64,000 nucleotides of DNA from an uncultured Lachnospiraceae bacterium (GCA_949471785.1 CASWRE010000012.1:1-64000), one strand, 5' to 3'. Counted from the stretch's first letter, positions 42,281 through 51,894 are shown. Numbers and translations are program-made. The notes: a model not told the origin generated them from the sequence alone.

Positions 42281-42700
42281 ATGAAAAGAATCATGAGTAA
42301 CATCGCATTGGTTTTGACAATGGCCGTTTTGTTTTCCGTCAATGTGTCGGCTGCCATCAAAGATCCAATAACTAAGACGATTGATCTGCCGAAAAATCAA
42401 AAATGGGTGTCCTGCTCGGCAACGAGAACTGGAGACTATGATTTTTGCTATGCCAAGTGTCAGTCTGTTTATTCAACGACATCATCGGATAATTTTACGC
42501 GGATTCAGGCGCGGGTAGTGAATTCATCAGGAACTCGTATATCAGTAGATAGTAAATACATATTGAGTGAGAAGGACGCAGGAAGCGCGGTAATGAACAT
42601 AAAAAGAGGTTATTTAAGCGCAAAAAGTATTAAATTCCAATTTCGTGGAAACAAACCGGAGTATGCGGCCCGGGCAAAAGTATTCTACAATGTAATGTAA
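42281..42700 (+). CDS. small secreted protein of unknown function
   Basis: A 139-residue protein with a clear signal peptide (MKRIMSNIALVLTMAVLFSVNVSAA, cut near residue 25). The mature ~114 residues are rich in beta strands and Ser/Thr (LPKNQKWVSCSATRTGDYDFCYAKCQSVY) and have three cysteines in the first half. I recognise no family. AAGGGAG lies 11 bases before the ATG. It lies between an M56 sensor and an ABC-2 transporter cluster in the same direction, with a hairpin on either side. It could be the exported cargo or effector of that system; this is inference. Confidence 0.6.
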   Translation: MKRIMSNIALVLTMAVLFSVNVSAAIKDPITKTIDLPKNQKWVSCSATRTGDYDFCYAKCQSVYSTTSSDNFTRIQARVVNSSGTRISVDSKYILSEKDAGSAVMNIKRGYLSAKSIKFQFRGNKPEYAARAKVFYNVM

Positions 42701-42709
42701 AAATGTTTT

Positions 42710-42737
42710 CCGGAGCCGGGGGATTTCCCGGCTCCGG
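42710..42737 (+). terminator. strong hairpin between the secreted-protein gene and the ABC cluster
   Basis: CCGGAGCCGGG and CCCGGCTCCGG pair perfectly over 11 bases with a six-base loop, framed by TTTT and GAAAA. No T run follows on the + strand, so it could attenuate or process the message rather than end it. Confidence 0.55.
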
Positions 42738-42752
42738 AGAAAAGAGGGTAAG

Positions 42753-43601
42753 ATGACGGAAAAAAAATATGGTTTTATATCCATGGTCAGATATCAGTGC
42801 GCTGTTCAGATCAGGCGGAAAGAAACAGTAATTGTATTTTACGTAGTATCTCTTTTTGTTTTTATGAATTTTGTGACAAATGTTTTTTCATTTTGGGGCA
42901 AAGATGTGATGGAAATGTACCACCCAATGAAATTACTGCTGCTGGGCAGCGACAGCGGGGCGGCGGGCTTTTATTTTTTGCAGTGTTATCCGATACTGGT
43001 CTCCATCCCGGCGGGTTTTTCTTTTTGGAAGGACAGGATGTCCGGAGAGGTGGTTCTGCAGGTGGCCCGTACCAATAAAAAGGATTACTTTTTTGGAAAG
43101 GCAGCGGCTGTATTTTTGGTATCTTTCTGTGTGTTTGCCCTTCCTCTGCTTACAGAAATTGCGCTCAACTGCTTGGCTTTCCCGCTGCATGCAACAGGAG
43201 ATACAGTGGGCGAAAGTGTATATGATCCATACTATATAGAAACAGTAAAACAGTATATGTTCAGCGGATTATATATCTGGTCTCCCTATGCGTATGCGAT
43301 AGCTTTTGTCCTGTTATTTGGCATGATATCCGGTGTTCTGGGAGTGTTGACCATGGCGGTATCCACTTTTTCGATTCGGTTTAGGGTCATTTTACTGATG
43401 CCTGCGTATTTTCTGCTGTATGGAACCGGCCATGTGGGAAAGCTTCTGCATCTTCCCTTTGACACGGAATATTTCCTTTACCTGGGTATGTACTCGGGGG
43501 GAAGGCTCAGTGCGGCGGCCATGTTCGGGCTGATGGCCGTGCTGCTTTTGGGTTCTGTCGGGGTGATTCATGTTAGGGCAAAAGAGGATCTGTTGAGATG
43601 A
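42753..43601 (+). CDS. ABC-2-type transporter membrane protein
   Basis: A 282-residue protein with six to seven predicted helices (ETVIVFYVVSLFVFMNFVTNVF, AAAVFLVSFCVFALPLLTEIALN, YAYAIAFVLLFGMISGVLGVL, AAAMFGLMAVLLLGSVGVIHV). The pattern is that of ABC-2 permeases, with the phrase SGEVVLQVARTNKKDYFFGKAA typical of the cytoplasmic turn. No named subfamily was recognised. It begins a four-gene chain joined by short overlaps: this gene, a second membrane protein, an ATPase and a membrane-anchored protein. GAGGGTAAG precedes the ATG. Export or immunity are possible roles. Confidence 0.75.
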   Translation: MTEKKYGFISMVRYQCAVQIRRKETVIVFYVVSLFVFMNFVTNVFSFWGKDVMEMYHPMKLLLLGSDSGAAGFYFLQCYPILVSIPAGFSFWKDRMSGEVVLQVARTNKKDYFFGKAAAVFLVSFCVFALPLLTEIALNCLAFPLHATGDTVGESVYDPYYIETVKQYMFSGLYIWSPYAYAIAFVLLFGMISGVLGVLTMAVSTFSIRFRVILLMPAYFLLYGTGHVGKLLHLPFDTEYFLYLGMYSGGRLSAAAMFGLMAVLLLGSVGVIHVRAKEDLLR

Positions 43602-44431
43602 ACGATATAGGGAAATGCCTTTTGGGGGCGGGAATATGGGGAGGCTATAAAGGGGTCAGTATGCTGGGAAGCGAAATGCTTGCGGAACAGCAGACGGTTC
43701 GTGGCGCGGAGCTTTTGCTTTTCACTAATTTTGGACTGGAACTGCCGGTGCAGCCGGTATATCTGATCATGTTGTCTCTGGAGATGCTGCCTTTTTTTCT
43801 GTTCCAGATGCTGTTTGGCATACGGATTTACAGGCACTATTGTACGGCCAGCGTATACTTTTTTTCCCGTTGTACACATAAAGTCCGTTGGTTTGTAAAA
43901 GAAGCGGCGGCTTTATACGTGCTGGCTGTACTGTATGCGTTTACAATGCTGTCTGTCGGTTGCCTGATTTTCGGCGGGGCAAGGGTCGTCCGATGGGATA
44001 TCGGCGGGGCCGTGATGTTTGTATATGAACTGGCACTGGTGTCACTGTGGCTGTTTTTGACGACCGTAACGGTAAATCTGCTGGCCATCCGATGGGAGAG
44101 CGGTACGGGTTTTGGCGCGGTTGCCTGTATGCAGCTGGGATGTATTGCGCTGTTAAATATTTGGAACACAATTCTGCCTCTGGAAGATGTGGCCGATGCA
44201 GAACGGAACGCGGCATTACTGCGGATCAATCCCATATCCCATTTGGTTCTTTGCTGGCACAGCAGCAGTATGGAAGGAATCAATCAATATATCGATCAAT
44301 ATGGAATTTATTTTGATTTAAATGAATCGGTGATTGTACTTTTCCTGCTTTCTTTAGGAGTGTGTATAGCCGGAGGATATATGGTTAAGAACCAGGAAGT
44401 GATCCTGACCAACCGTGAGGAGGGGAGATAG
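43598..44431 (+). CDS. second membrane protein of the ABC-2 cluster
   Basis: 277 residues with about five to six predicted helices (PVYLIMLSLEMLPFFLFQMLF, AALYVLAVLYAFTMLSVGCLIF, VMFVYELALVSLWLFLTTVTVNLLA, VIVLFLLSLGVCIAGGYMV). It starts with an ATGA overlap on the previous gene and ends three bases before the ATPase gene. Together with the previous protein it probably forms a heterodimeric membrane channel. There is little sequence similarity that I can name, and no catalytic motif. Confidence 0.7.
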   Translation: MNDIGKCLLGAGIWGGYKGVSMLGSEMLAEQQTVRGAELLLFTNFGLELPVQPVYLIMLSLEMLPFFLFQMLFGIRIYRHYCTASVYFFSRCTHKVRWFVKEAAALYVLAVLYAFTMLSVGCLIFGGARVVRWDIGGAVMFVYELALVSLWLFLTTVTVNLLAIRWESGTGFGAVACMQLGCIALLNIWNTILPLEDVADAERNAALLRINPISHLVLCWHSSSMEGINQYIDQYGIYFDLNESVIVLFLLSLGVCIAGGYMVKNQEVILTNREEGR

Positions 44432-44434
44432 ACG

Positions 44435-45076
44435 ATGGAATTAGCAGTGAAAAATATCACGAAGACAATAAAAGGCAGGGAAATCCTTTCGGACATTACC
44501 ATGACGCTGTATTCCGGAAAGGTGTACGGTTTTGTCGGGCGGAACGGGTCGGGAAAGACTATGCTGTTTCGGGCCATTTCAGGATTGATGGGCATTGATG
44601 CGGGTGAAATCTGCCTGGACGGCCGGGTACTGCACAGAGATATGGATATCCTGCCCCATATGGGGATTATTTTGGAAAATGCGGGATTGTATCCCGAATA
44701 TACGGGCGTCCGGAACCTTCAGATCCTGGGGAAGCTTACCGGGGTAACTCCGGAAGCCATACGGGAGGCCATTATACGGGTGGGGCTTGACCCGGACGAT
44801 AAGCGTACCTATCAGAAATATTCACTGGGAATGAAGCAGCGTATCATCATTGCCCAGGCCATCATGGAAAAGCCGGACATCCTGCTTTTGGACGAGCCCA
44901 CCAACGCCCTGGATGAGAGCGGCGTAGAACAGATCCGGAAAGTGGTCGGGGAGGAAAAGGAGAGGGGGGCTCTGGTATTGCTGGCAAGCCATAATAAAGA
45001 GGATATCAGGCTTTTGGCGGATGAAATATTTTTGATGGAAAGCGGCAGGCTTCGGAAAGGAGATGGCGGACAGTGA
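44435..45076 (+). CDS. ABC transporter ATPase
   Basis: A 213-residue ATPase with Walker A GRNGSGKTML near residue 37, signature SLGMKQRIIIAQA (LGMKQR in place of LSGGQ, as in many ABC-2 and drug exporters), Walker B ILLLDEPTNALD and the H-loop LLASHN. It energises the two membrane proteins encoded upstream. The short length and the EYTGVRNLQILGKLTG stretch fit the bacteriocin/lantibiotic-export and immunity type. It overlaps the following gene by 4 bases. Confidence 0.9.
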   Translation: MELAVKNITKTIKGREILSDITMTLYSGKVYGFVGRNGSGKTMLFRAISGLMGIDAGEICLDGRVLHRDMDILPHMGIILENAGLYPEYTGVRNLQILGKLTGVTPEAIREAIIRVGLDPDDKRTYQKYSLGMKQRIIIAQAIMEKPDILLLDEPTNALDESGVEQIRKVVGEEKERGALVLLASHNKEDIRLLADEIFLMESGRLRKGDGGQ

Positions 45077-45753
45077 AAAAATGGAGGGATTTATCTGCGC
45101 TTTTGTATATGCCCCTTGCGATCATGGCTGTCGCGGCAGTCGTTTTGGGATTGGCCGGCCGGCGAAGCCATACGGATTACGGGGCGATGCCCAACTGCAT
45201 AGAAATGTTCCAGCCGGCGGAGATACCGGAAAGTTTTGCGGTTTCTGTATCGGAACGACTGAAAACTGAGCTTCCTGAAAGCAATATCGTTTTAAAAGTG
45301 CGGGCGACGGGAGAACAGAAATATATGTTTCAGATTTTTCAGCAGGGGGCGCAGGTGACGCAGATATTCAAAGGCCCAGAGGATCTGCAGGATCAGGTAA
45401 TCTGGCTGACTGATTCCTCATGGAGGCTGTATCCGGATGGGATGCAGGCAGATACGGGATTTGTGAATTTGATGCGGGAGGGAAAGGAGTATCTTGTTTT
45501 CCTGGACGGGGAAATGGATACGACTGCGGCGCGGCAGGACCGCCCGGTATATAGGGCGCTGGAACATTCTTTAATCGCCCCGGTTTTTTGTTATGAAAAT
45601 TTTGAAAATGTGGCCGTGGAGCCGTCGGACGAGGAATGTACGTATGTGCCGTATGAACCGGTAAAGGATAATGAATTTTTTGCCGTCACAGAAAAAGGGA
45701 TAGAGGCCATGGAGGATTTGAAACACAGTATGCTGGCTTTATACGGCGGGTAA
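45073..45753 (+). CDS. membrane-anchored protein of the ABC-2 cluster, unknown function
   Basis: 226 residues beginning with a single N-terminal helix (LLYMPLAIMAVAAVVLGLAG), then a soluble, probably extracellular, domain (IEMFQPAEIPESFAVSVSERLKTEL, YMFQIFQQGAQVTQIFKGPEDL, YEPVKDNEFFAVTEKGIEAM). I recognise no family. The GTG start overlaps the ATPase stop (GTGA). Being translationally coupled to an ABC exporter, it may be an accessory, such as an immunity or assembly factor. Nothing terminator-like was found in the 160 bases that follow. Confidence 0.6.
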   Translation: MKKWRDLSALLYMPLAIMAVAAVVLGLAGRRSHTDYGAMPNCIEMFQPAEIPESFAVSVSERLKTELPESNIVLKVRATGEQKYMFQIFQQGAQVTQIFKGPEDLQDQVIWLTDSSWRLYPDGMQADTGFVNLMREGKEYLVFLDGEMDTTAARQDRPVYRALEHSLIAPVFCYENFENVAVEPSDEECTYVPYEPVKDNEFFAVTEKGIEAMEDLKHSMLALYGG

Positions 45754-45947
45754 ATCCATGCCCGGCTGCGGTCTTGGCGTGCAGCTATGCGTTTATATTT
45801 GATTCTGCGCTTGACAGAATTTTCCCCACCCTTTAGAATGGAACACAGGTTTTGATAAAGAGAAGGCCGTCAGGCAGAAAGGTTTGAAAAAAACCGGCTG
45901 CCTGGTCGGCTGATTTTGTGTGGAGAGAATTTTGCGGGGTACGGCGG

Positions 45948-48900
45948 ATGAAAAACTGGAAAGAGGCGTTTTCTCCGGCCACATTGAATATGGGGCGGGA
46001 GTTGTATAAAAGCGGCAGCGTGGTGAATCTGGAGCAGACGGATAAAGGCTATGAGGCCTTTGTCCGGGACAGGGCAGGCTATGCGGTGAAGATCGGCATG
46101 AAGGGCGACGTGGTAAAAAGTATGGCCTGCAGCTGTCCGGTGGCCGGCGGAAAGGGAAACTGCAAGCACATTGCCGCGGTGATTTATGCCGTGCAGCAGA
46201 AGCTCCGCAGAGAGCGGAAAGCCCGGTCGGCAGAGGTAGAGGAGCAGACAAATCAATACAGCTATTTCCAGATGGATGAGCTGCAAAATAAGCTGGGCCT
46301 TGCGGCATCGGATCTTAAAAAGGCCCAAAAGCTGGCGGACGGCGGCTTTGTCCATCTGGATTCGGCGGAGCTGGGCTATACGGAATATGAGGACGCGATG
46401 GTCTGTGTGGTCAGGGGAACATTTGTCAAAAAGAATGTTCATTACGGCGTGTCCCTCAGTATGACGGCCGACCGGGTGCTGACGAAATACTGCGACGTGG
46501 CGGGTTGTAAGTGCGGCGCTTATACCTGGTATGGCAAGAACGAGAAAACCTGCGAACATCTGGCGGCGCTGTTTTTTCTTTTTAAGAAGTATGCGGTTGA
46601 AAACCGTCTGGGCGACGCTACAGATAAGGCGGGAACGCTGATTATCCGCTCTTTTCAGGACAGGCGGGCCGTGGGTGTGGCTGCCAGGGCAGAAGCCCGG
46701 GAACTGCCGCTCCTGGTGCGTCCCCGGGTGGTGCAGAAGGCGGATGGATTCTGGCTGTCCTTTAAGGTGGGAGAGAAGGGCGGGCGGCTTTATCTGATCA
46801 AAAAAATGGAAGAATTTACGGAGCTTGTGGCAACGGGCGGCAACGGGCTCTACGGTTCCACGGCGGTATTTAACCACAGCCTGGAGAATTTTTCGGAGGA
46901 CAGCAGGAAATATATTTCTTTTATTCAGGAAATCGTCAGTGATGAGAAGGAATTTATCCGCCGTTATGTGGATAATTACGGCGGGTACAGGGGGAAAAGC
47001 GGAGTCGGCCAGCAGATCCAGCTTTCGGGCCGGCGGCTGGACATTTTTTATGAGCTGTGCGCCAATGGGGAAGCGGAATATGAAGACCGCACGGTAAAGC
47101 CGGTGAAGAAGGGTTCGCTGGTCTGTGCGGAGGGCAATCCCCGGCTGGAGCTGACCATACAGAAGTATGAGCATGCGGCGACCCATGCGTTTCAGGGTAT
47201 CGAGGTGTCCGGAGAAGTGCCGGCGCTGCTCTGCGGGCAGCAGCATCGGTATTATCTGGAAGATCTGCATCTGTACCGGCTGGAGAAGGATTTTGTCGAG
47301 CATGTGGAGCCGCTGCTGTCGGGCGCCAGATCTCATGCCTTGTCCTTTAAGGTGGGGCGGCAGAAGCTGGCCGCTTTTTATTATACGGTGCTGCCGACGC
47401 TGCGGGACTATGTGGAGATCCGGGAGAAGGACGCCGGGGTGGTGGAGCAGTACCTGCAGCCGGATGTGCGGTTTATCTTTTATCTGGACGCGGTGGATCA
47501 GGATGCGGTCTGCCGTGCCGTGGCCGTGTACGGGGAAGAACAGGTTCCTCTTGCCGATCAGAACGGCCGCCTGCAGGCGGATGTTTTTCGCGATTATTAT
47601 CGGGAATCAGAAGCCCGCGATACGGTAGAACAGTATTTTCCGAAGCTGGATGAGAAGAGCGGGGAATACCATTGCGGTGAGGATGAGGAAGCGGTTTATC
47701 GGGTGCTCAGTGAGGGTGTGCAGGCGCTGATGGCTATGGGAGAGGTACAGAGTACAGATCGCTTTAAGCGGCTGAATGTGTCCCGCAGGACGAAGGTGAC
47801 CGTGGGGGTATCCCTGGAGAGTGGCCTCCTGAATTTGGATATTTCTTCTGAGGATATTTCTCATCAAGAGCTTCTGGAGGTGCTGGCCAGTTATCGGATG
47901 AAGCGCCGTTTCCATCGGCTGAGGAATGGAGATTTTCTCTCGCTGGAGGATGACAATCTGGCCATGCTCAGTGAGATGATGGATGCCCTTCATATGACGC
48001 CGAAGGAGTTTGTGAAGGGCAAAATGCAGATTCCTGCTTATCGGGCGCTGTATCTGGACCGGATGCTGGAGGAAAACGATCATGTGTACAGCAACCGGGA
48101 CAGTCGTTTCAAACAGCTGATTAAAGAGTTCAAGGTGGTATCTGATGCGGATTTTGAGGAACCGCCCACACTGCAAAAGGTGCTGCGCAGATATCAGAAA
48201 ACGGGATTTCGATGGATACGCACCCTGGAGGCCTGCCGTTTCGGCGGAATCCTGGCCGATGATATGGGACTGGGTAAGACGCTGCAGGTGATTACGGCCC
48301 TGCTGTCTCTGAAGCTGGAGGGTCATCTGAAAACATCCCTGGTGGTCTGTCCGGCCTCTCTGGTGTATAATTGGGGAGAGGAATTCGCCCGATTCGCGCC
48401 GGAGCTTTCGGTGTGTCTGGTGACGGGCAATCAGGAGGAGCGCGGCAGGAAGCTGTCGGAATATGCGTCCTGCGATGTACTGGTGACCTCCTATGACCTG
48501 CTGAAAAGGGACATTGTCTCCTATGAGGGCATAAACTTCGGTTATGAGATCATTGATGAAGCCCAGTATATTAAGAATCATACGACGGCGGCGGCCAAGG
48601 CGGTGAAATTGATTCACAGCGATACCCGTTTTGCCCTGACCGGCACGCCGATTGAGAACCGGCTGAGCGAACTGTGGAGTATTTTTGATTATCTGATGCC
48701 GGGATTTCTCTATCGCTATGAGACATTTAAAAAGGAGTTTGAGACGCCCATCGTGCGCAGCAGCGACGAAAAGGCGGCCGAGCGGCTGCGGAAGATGACA
48801 GGCCCATTTATTCTGCGGCGTTTAAAAGGAGATGTGCTCAAAGATCTGCCCGACAAGCTGGAGGAGATCCGGTATGCCCGGTTTGAGGAGGAGCAGCAGC

Positions 48901-49568
48901 GGCTGTACGACGCTCAGGTGGTGCATATGCGCCAGACCCTGGCCGAGCAGGCCCCCGAGGAATTCCAGAAAAATAAACTGGAGATTCTGCGGGAGCTCAC
49001 CAGGCTGCGCCAGATCTGCTGCGACCCGTCCCTGTGCTTTGAGGATTATAAGGGAGGCTCCGCCAAGCTTGCGGCATGTCTGGATCTGGTGGAGAGCGCC
49101 GTGGAGGGAGGGCATAAGATCCTGCTGTTTTCCCAGTTTACCACGATGCTGGAGCGGATACGTCGGGCTTTTGAGGACAGAGGAATCACCTACTACGAGA
49201 TTACCGGAAGTACGCCGAAAGAAAAACGGCTTTCCCTGGTGCGTCAGTTTAATAAAGACCAGGTGCAGGTGTTTCTGATTTCTCTGAAGGCCGGCGGCAC
49301 GGGACTGAACTTGACGGGAGCGGATGTGGTGATTCACTATGATCCCTGGTGGAATGTGGCCGTGCAGAATCAGGCTACGGACCGGGCCCACCGGATCGGT
49401 CAGACGAAAGTGGTGTCGGTGTTTAAACTGATTATGAAACATACCATTGAGGAAAAGATCTGCCAGCTGCAGGAGAGCAAACAGAATCTGGCAGATCAGA
49501 TCCTAAGCGGAGACATGGCCGGTATCGGAAGCATGAGCAGGGAGGAATTGCTGGAGCTGCTGATGTAA
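45948..49568 (+). CDS. SNF2-family helicase with SWIM zinc finger
   Basis: A ~1200-residue Swi2/Snf2 ATPase that moves along double-stranded DNA or remodels protein-DNA complexes. The N-terminus has a SWIM zinc motif, CSCPVAGGKGNCKHIAAV near residue 60. A second Cys/His cluster follows near residue 185 (CKCGAYTWYGKNEKTCEH). After a long bacterial SNF2-associated region comes the helicase core from about residue 740: DDMGLGKTLQ (motif I), IDEAQYIKN (motif II, DEAQ), LTGTPIENRLSELWS (motif III), SLKAGGTGLNLTGAD and QATDRAHRIGQ (motifs V and VI). I use the ATG at 45948; the GTG at 45918 is the alternative. It stands alone and converges on a MATE gene. Confidence 0.92.
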   Translation: MKNWKEAFSPATLNMGRELYKSGSVVNLEQTDKGYEAFVRDRAGYAVKIGMKGDVVKSMACSCPVAGGKGNCKHIAAVIYAVQQKLRRERKARSAEVEEQTNQYSYFQMDELQNKLGLAASDLKKAQKLADGGFVHLDSAELGYTEYEDAMVCVVRGTFVKKNVHYGVSLSMTADRVLTKYCDVAGCKCGAYTWYGKNEKTCEHLAALFFLFKKYAVENRLGDATDKAGTLIIRSFQDRRAVGVAARAEARELPLLVRPRVVQKADGFWLSFKVGEKGGRLYLIKKMEEFTELVATGGNGLYGSTAVFNHSLENFSEDSRKYISFIQEIVSDEKEFIRRYVDNYGGYRGKSGVGQQIQLSGRRLDIFYELCANGEAEYEDRTVKPVKKGSLVCAEGNPRLELTIQKYEHAATHAFQGIEVSGEVPALLCGQQHRYYLEDLHLYRLEKDFVEHVEPLLSGARSHALSFKVGRQKLAAFYYTVLPTLRDYVEIREKDAGVVEQYLQPDVRFIFYLDAVDQDAVCRAVAVYGEEQVPLADQNGRLQADVFRDYYRESEARDTVEQYFPKLDEKSGEYHCGEDEEAVYRVLSEGVQALMAMGEVQSTDRFKRLNVSRRTKVTVGVSLESGLLNLDISSEDISHQELLEVLASYRMKRRFHRLRNGDFLSLEDDNLAMLSEMMDALHMTPKEFVKGKMQIPAYRALYLDRMLEENDHVYSNRDSRFKQLIKEFKVVSDADFEEPPTLQKVLRRYQKTGFRWIRTLEACRFGGILADDMGLGKTLQVITALLSLKLEGHLKTSLVVCPASLVYNWGEEFARFAPELSVCLVTGNQEERGRKLSEYASCDVLVTSYDLLKRDIVSYEGINFGYEIIDEAQYIKNHTTAAAKAVKLIHSDTRFALTGTPIENRLSELWSIFDYLMPGFLYRYETFKKEFETPIVRSSDEKAAERLRKMTGPFILRRLKGDVLKDLPDKLEEIRYARFEEEQQRLYDAQVVHMRQTLAEQAPEEFQKNKLEILRELTRLRQICCDPSLCFEDYKGGSAKLAACLDLVESAVEGGHKILLFSQFTTMLERIRRAFEDRGITYYEITGSTPKEKRLSLVRQFNKDQVQVFLISLKAGGTGLNLTGADVVIHYDPWWNVAVQNQATDRAHRIGQTKVVSVFKLIMKHTIEEKICQLQESKQNLADQILSGDMAGIGSMSREELLELLM

Positions 49569-49585
49569 GGGGGCCGCTGCTATAT

Positions 49586-50920
49586 TCAGATATACCGGTA
49601 TTTCTTTCCGTTTTTCATCAGGAAACCAATCGTTACGGTCAGAGACAAAAGTTCCGAGGTAAGGAGGGCCAGCCAGATGCCGTCCAGGCCCAGGAAAACG
49701 GGCAGAAGCAGGACGCAGACAGACTGGAAGACCAGGGAGCGCAGGAAGGAGATCACTGCGGACACGAGGCCGTTGTTCAGCGCGGTAAAAAAGGCGGAGC
49801 CGTAGATGTTGAAACCGCACAGCAAGAAGGCGATAGAGTAGATCCGGAACCCCCGAACGGTCATGGCGTACAGTTCGGCGTCGTAGCCCACGAAGATGCG
49901 GGATACGGGGGCGGAGAGGATCAGGGACAAAAGGGTCATGGCTATGCCGCCCAGGCCCATCAGCGTCAGGCTTTTTCCAAGCAGGCTTTTCAGCTCAGCC
50001 GTGTGGTCGGCGCCGTAGTGGAAACTGACGATGGGGGCGCTGCCCACCGCATAGCCCAGGAAGATGGCGGCGAAGATAAAGCTGATGTAAGCGATGACGC
50101 CGAAAGCGGCTACGCCGTCCTCTCCGGCCAGCCGGAGAAGCTGGAAGTTAAACAGGATGGTGACGATGGAAGAGGCCACGGAGCTCATCAGCTCGGAGGA
50201 GCCGTTGAGGCAGGTATTGGCCAGTATATGTCCATAATATTTTGTCTTACAAAAACGCAGCAGGCTCCTGTTTTCCCTGGAAAAATAGAACAGGGGAATG
50301 ACGCCGCCCACGATCTGGCTGGCAGCTGTAGCCAGGGCGGCTCCGGCCAGGCCCCAGGAAAAGACGGCCACGAACAGGGCGTCCAGGAGGATATTCGCAC
50401 AGCCCGAGGCCACGGTCACGGCCAGACCCAGTTTGGGCTTTTCTGCCGTGACGAAAAAGCTCTGAAACACGTTTTGCAGCATAAAAAAAGGAAGGGCCGT
50501 CAGTGTGATCCGGCCATAGAGGACGCAGTTATCCAGCATTTCTCCGGAGGCGCCCAGGAGTACGGCGATGGCGGGCAGAAAAAGCTGCCCGGCCAGGGTA
50601 ATGATGAATCCGCCGATAATCGTCACCCAGACCAGCATGGTAAAATAGCGGTTAGCTTCCTCGTGCTTTTGCTCGCCCAGTGTCCGGGCCACGATGGCCG
50701 TGCCGCCCGTGCCGATCATGAAGCCCAGCGCCCCGGTAATCATCAGCAGCGGATAAATCAGATTGATGGCGGCGAAGGGAGTCTTTCCCGCATAATTAGA
50801 TACAAACAGTCCGTCCACTACGCTGTAGATGGATGTAAAGATCATCATGGTGATGGATGGCAGGACAAAGCGCAGGAGCTTACTGTAGGTAAAGTGTTCG
50901 GATAAACGGATTTGTTTCAT
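49586..50920 (-). CDS. MATE-family efflux transporter
   Basis: A 444-residue multidrug/toxin exporter with about twelve predicted helices in two halves, driven by Na+ or H+. Family features include the N-terminal LRFVLPSITMMIFTSIYSVVDGLFVSNYAG, GTGGTAIVARTLGEQKHEEANRYF and the second-half FIFAAIFLGYAVGSAPIVSFHYGA. The track start at 51067 adds 49 residues without family character; I choose the ATG at 50920, where AAAGGAGG lies 8 bases upstream and the start reads KQIRLSEHF. The substrate is unknown. It converges with the helicase gene, with 17 bases between them. Confidence 0.92.
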   Translation of the reverse strand: MKQIRLSEHFTYSKLLRFVLPSITMMIFTSIYSVVDGLFVSNYAGKTPFAAINLIYPLLMITGALGFMIGTGGTAIVARTLGEQKHEEANRYFTMLVWVTIIGGFIITLAGQLFLPAIAVLLGASGEMLDNCVLYGRITLTALPFFMLQNVFQSFFVTAEKPKLGLAVTVASGCANILLDALFVAVFSWGLAGAALATAASQIVGGVIPLFYFSRENRSLLRFCKTKYYGHILANTCLNGSSELMSSVASSIVTILFNFQLLRLAGEDGVAAFGVIAYISFIFAAIFLGYAVGSAPIVSFHYGADHTAELKSLLGKSLTLMGLGGIAMTLLSLILSAPVSRIFVGYDAELYAMTVRGFRIYSIAFLLCGFNIYGSAFFTALNNGLVSAVISFLRSLVFQSVCVLLLPVFLGLDGIWLALLTSELLSLTVTIGFLMKNGKKYRYI

Positions 50921-51051
50921 GTTTACGGGTCCTCCTTTCTTTTTTGCATATTTACGGGAAATATGCGGTTTGCCTGTCTGAGGGTATGTCCTATGATTAA
51001 AGCACAGGTGAGGATGATAGTCAAGCGTGAGTTCCGGAAAGGGGTGCGGAT

Positions 51052-51894
51052 GTGGAAAGCTATACAAGGGAAATTCTTTATCACTATACGGACTTTCAGG
51101 CGTTGGACGGTATCCTCCGCTGCGCGCAGCTGCGGGTAAATAATGTCCTGAACATGAATGACGCGGCGGAGATGCGCTTTTTTATGACCGGGTTGTGTCA
51201 CGCGGTGGTGAAACGGCTGGAAGACGAGGGAGATTGTGAATGTGCCCGGAAAGTCCGGGAGCTTTTCCGGGAGGAGCAGGAAAAAGAATTCTTTTATTCC
51301 GCCTATGCGGCCTGTTTTTCCCTGTACCGGGACGACGCGGCCCAGTGGGAACGGTACGGGAATAAGGGGCGGGGCGTGTGCATCGGATTCAGAGGCGAAT
51401 TTCTGGAGAAAATGGCGGAGGGGGAGTTGTCCCTCCAGATGGTTTTCTATCAGGAGGATATGACGGAGCACAGGCTGGTGGATGTATTCTATCTGCTGGT
51501 AAAAGGGGAAAAGAATCTGTCGGTGGACAATCCCCTGATAAAAGGAGCGATGAAAGCGGCCTGGATTCAGTCGGTGGTCTTTAAGCATCCTTCGTTTTCC
51601 TCGGAGAATGAGGTTCGCCTGGTGGTTTTCCCTTTTGAGAAGAGATATTTTGACGTCAGGCCCTGTTATCATGTGACCACAGACCGCATCAAGAAATATT
51701 ATCCCCTGGATCTTCTGGCTATGTGCCGGAGAGCGGGCATCGGTCTGGAGGATCTGGTATCAGAGATCATTATCGGCCCGGAATCCACCCAGTCGGCATT
51801 TATTCTGCAGGATTATCTCCGGGATAACGGGCTGCGGAAGCTTGCGGGAAAGGTGACTTTATCGGAGTGCCCTCTGCGTAAGACGACGATGTAA
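51052..51894 (+). CDS. DUF2971 family protein
   Basis: 280 residues matching the DUF2971 pattern: ILYHYTDFQALDGILRCAQLRVNNVLNMNDAAEM at the start, CFSLYRDDAAQWERYGNKGRGVCIGF near residue 90, VVFKHPSFSSENEVRLVV near residue 185 and ISEIIIGPES late. The family is widespread and uncharacterised, and is often found near mobile or defence genes. The fold resembles ADP-ribosyl-transferase-like folds in some reports, which I cannot test here. The start is a GTG with GAAAGGGG upstream. It is divergent from the MATE gene and converges on blaR1, with 9 bases between them. Confidence 0.75.
   Translation: MESYTREILYHYTDFQALDGILRCAQLRVNNVLNMNDAAEMRFFMTGLCHAVVKRLEDEGDCECARKVRELFREEQEKEFFYSAYAACFSLYRDDAAQWERYGNKGRGVCIGFRGEFLEKMAEGELSLQMVFYQEDMTEHRLVDVFYLLVKGEKNLSVDNPLIKGAMKAAWIQSVVFKHPSFSSENEVRLVVFPFEKRYFDVRPCYHVTTDRIKKYYPLDLLAMCRRAGIGLEDLVSEIIIGPESTQSAFILQDYLRDNGLRKLAGKVTLSECPLRKTTM

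Noticed and set aside
45870-47336. 488-aa minus-strand ORF
   Set aside because: It lies opposite the SNF2 helicase gene, has no family motif, and its composition is that of a mirror frame of GC-rich coding DNA.
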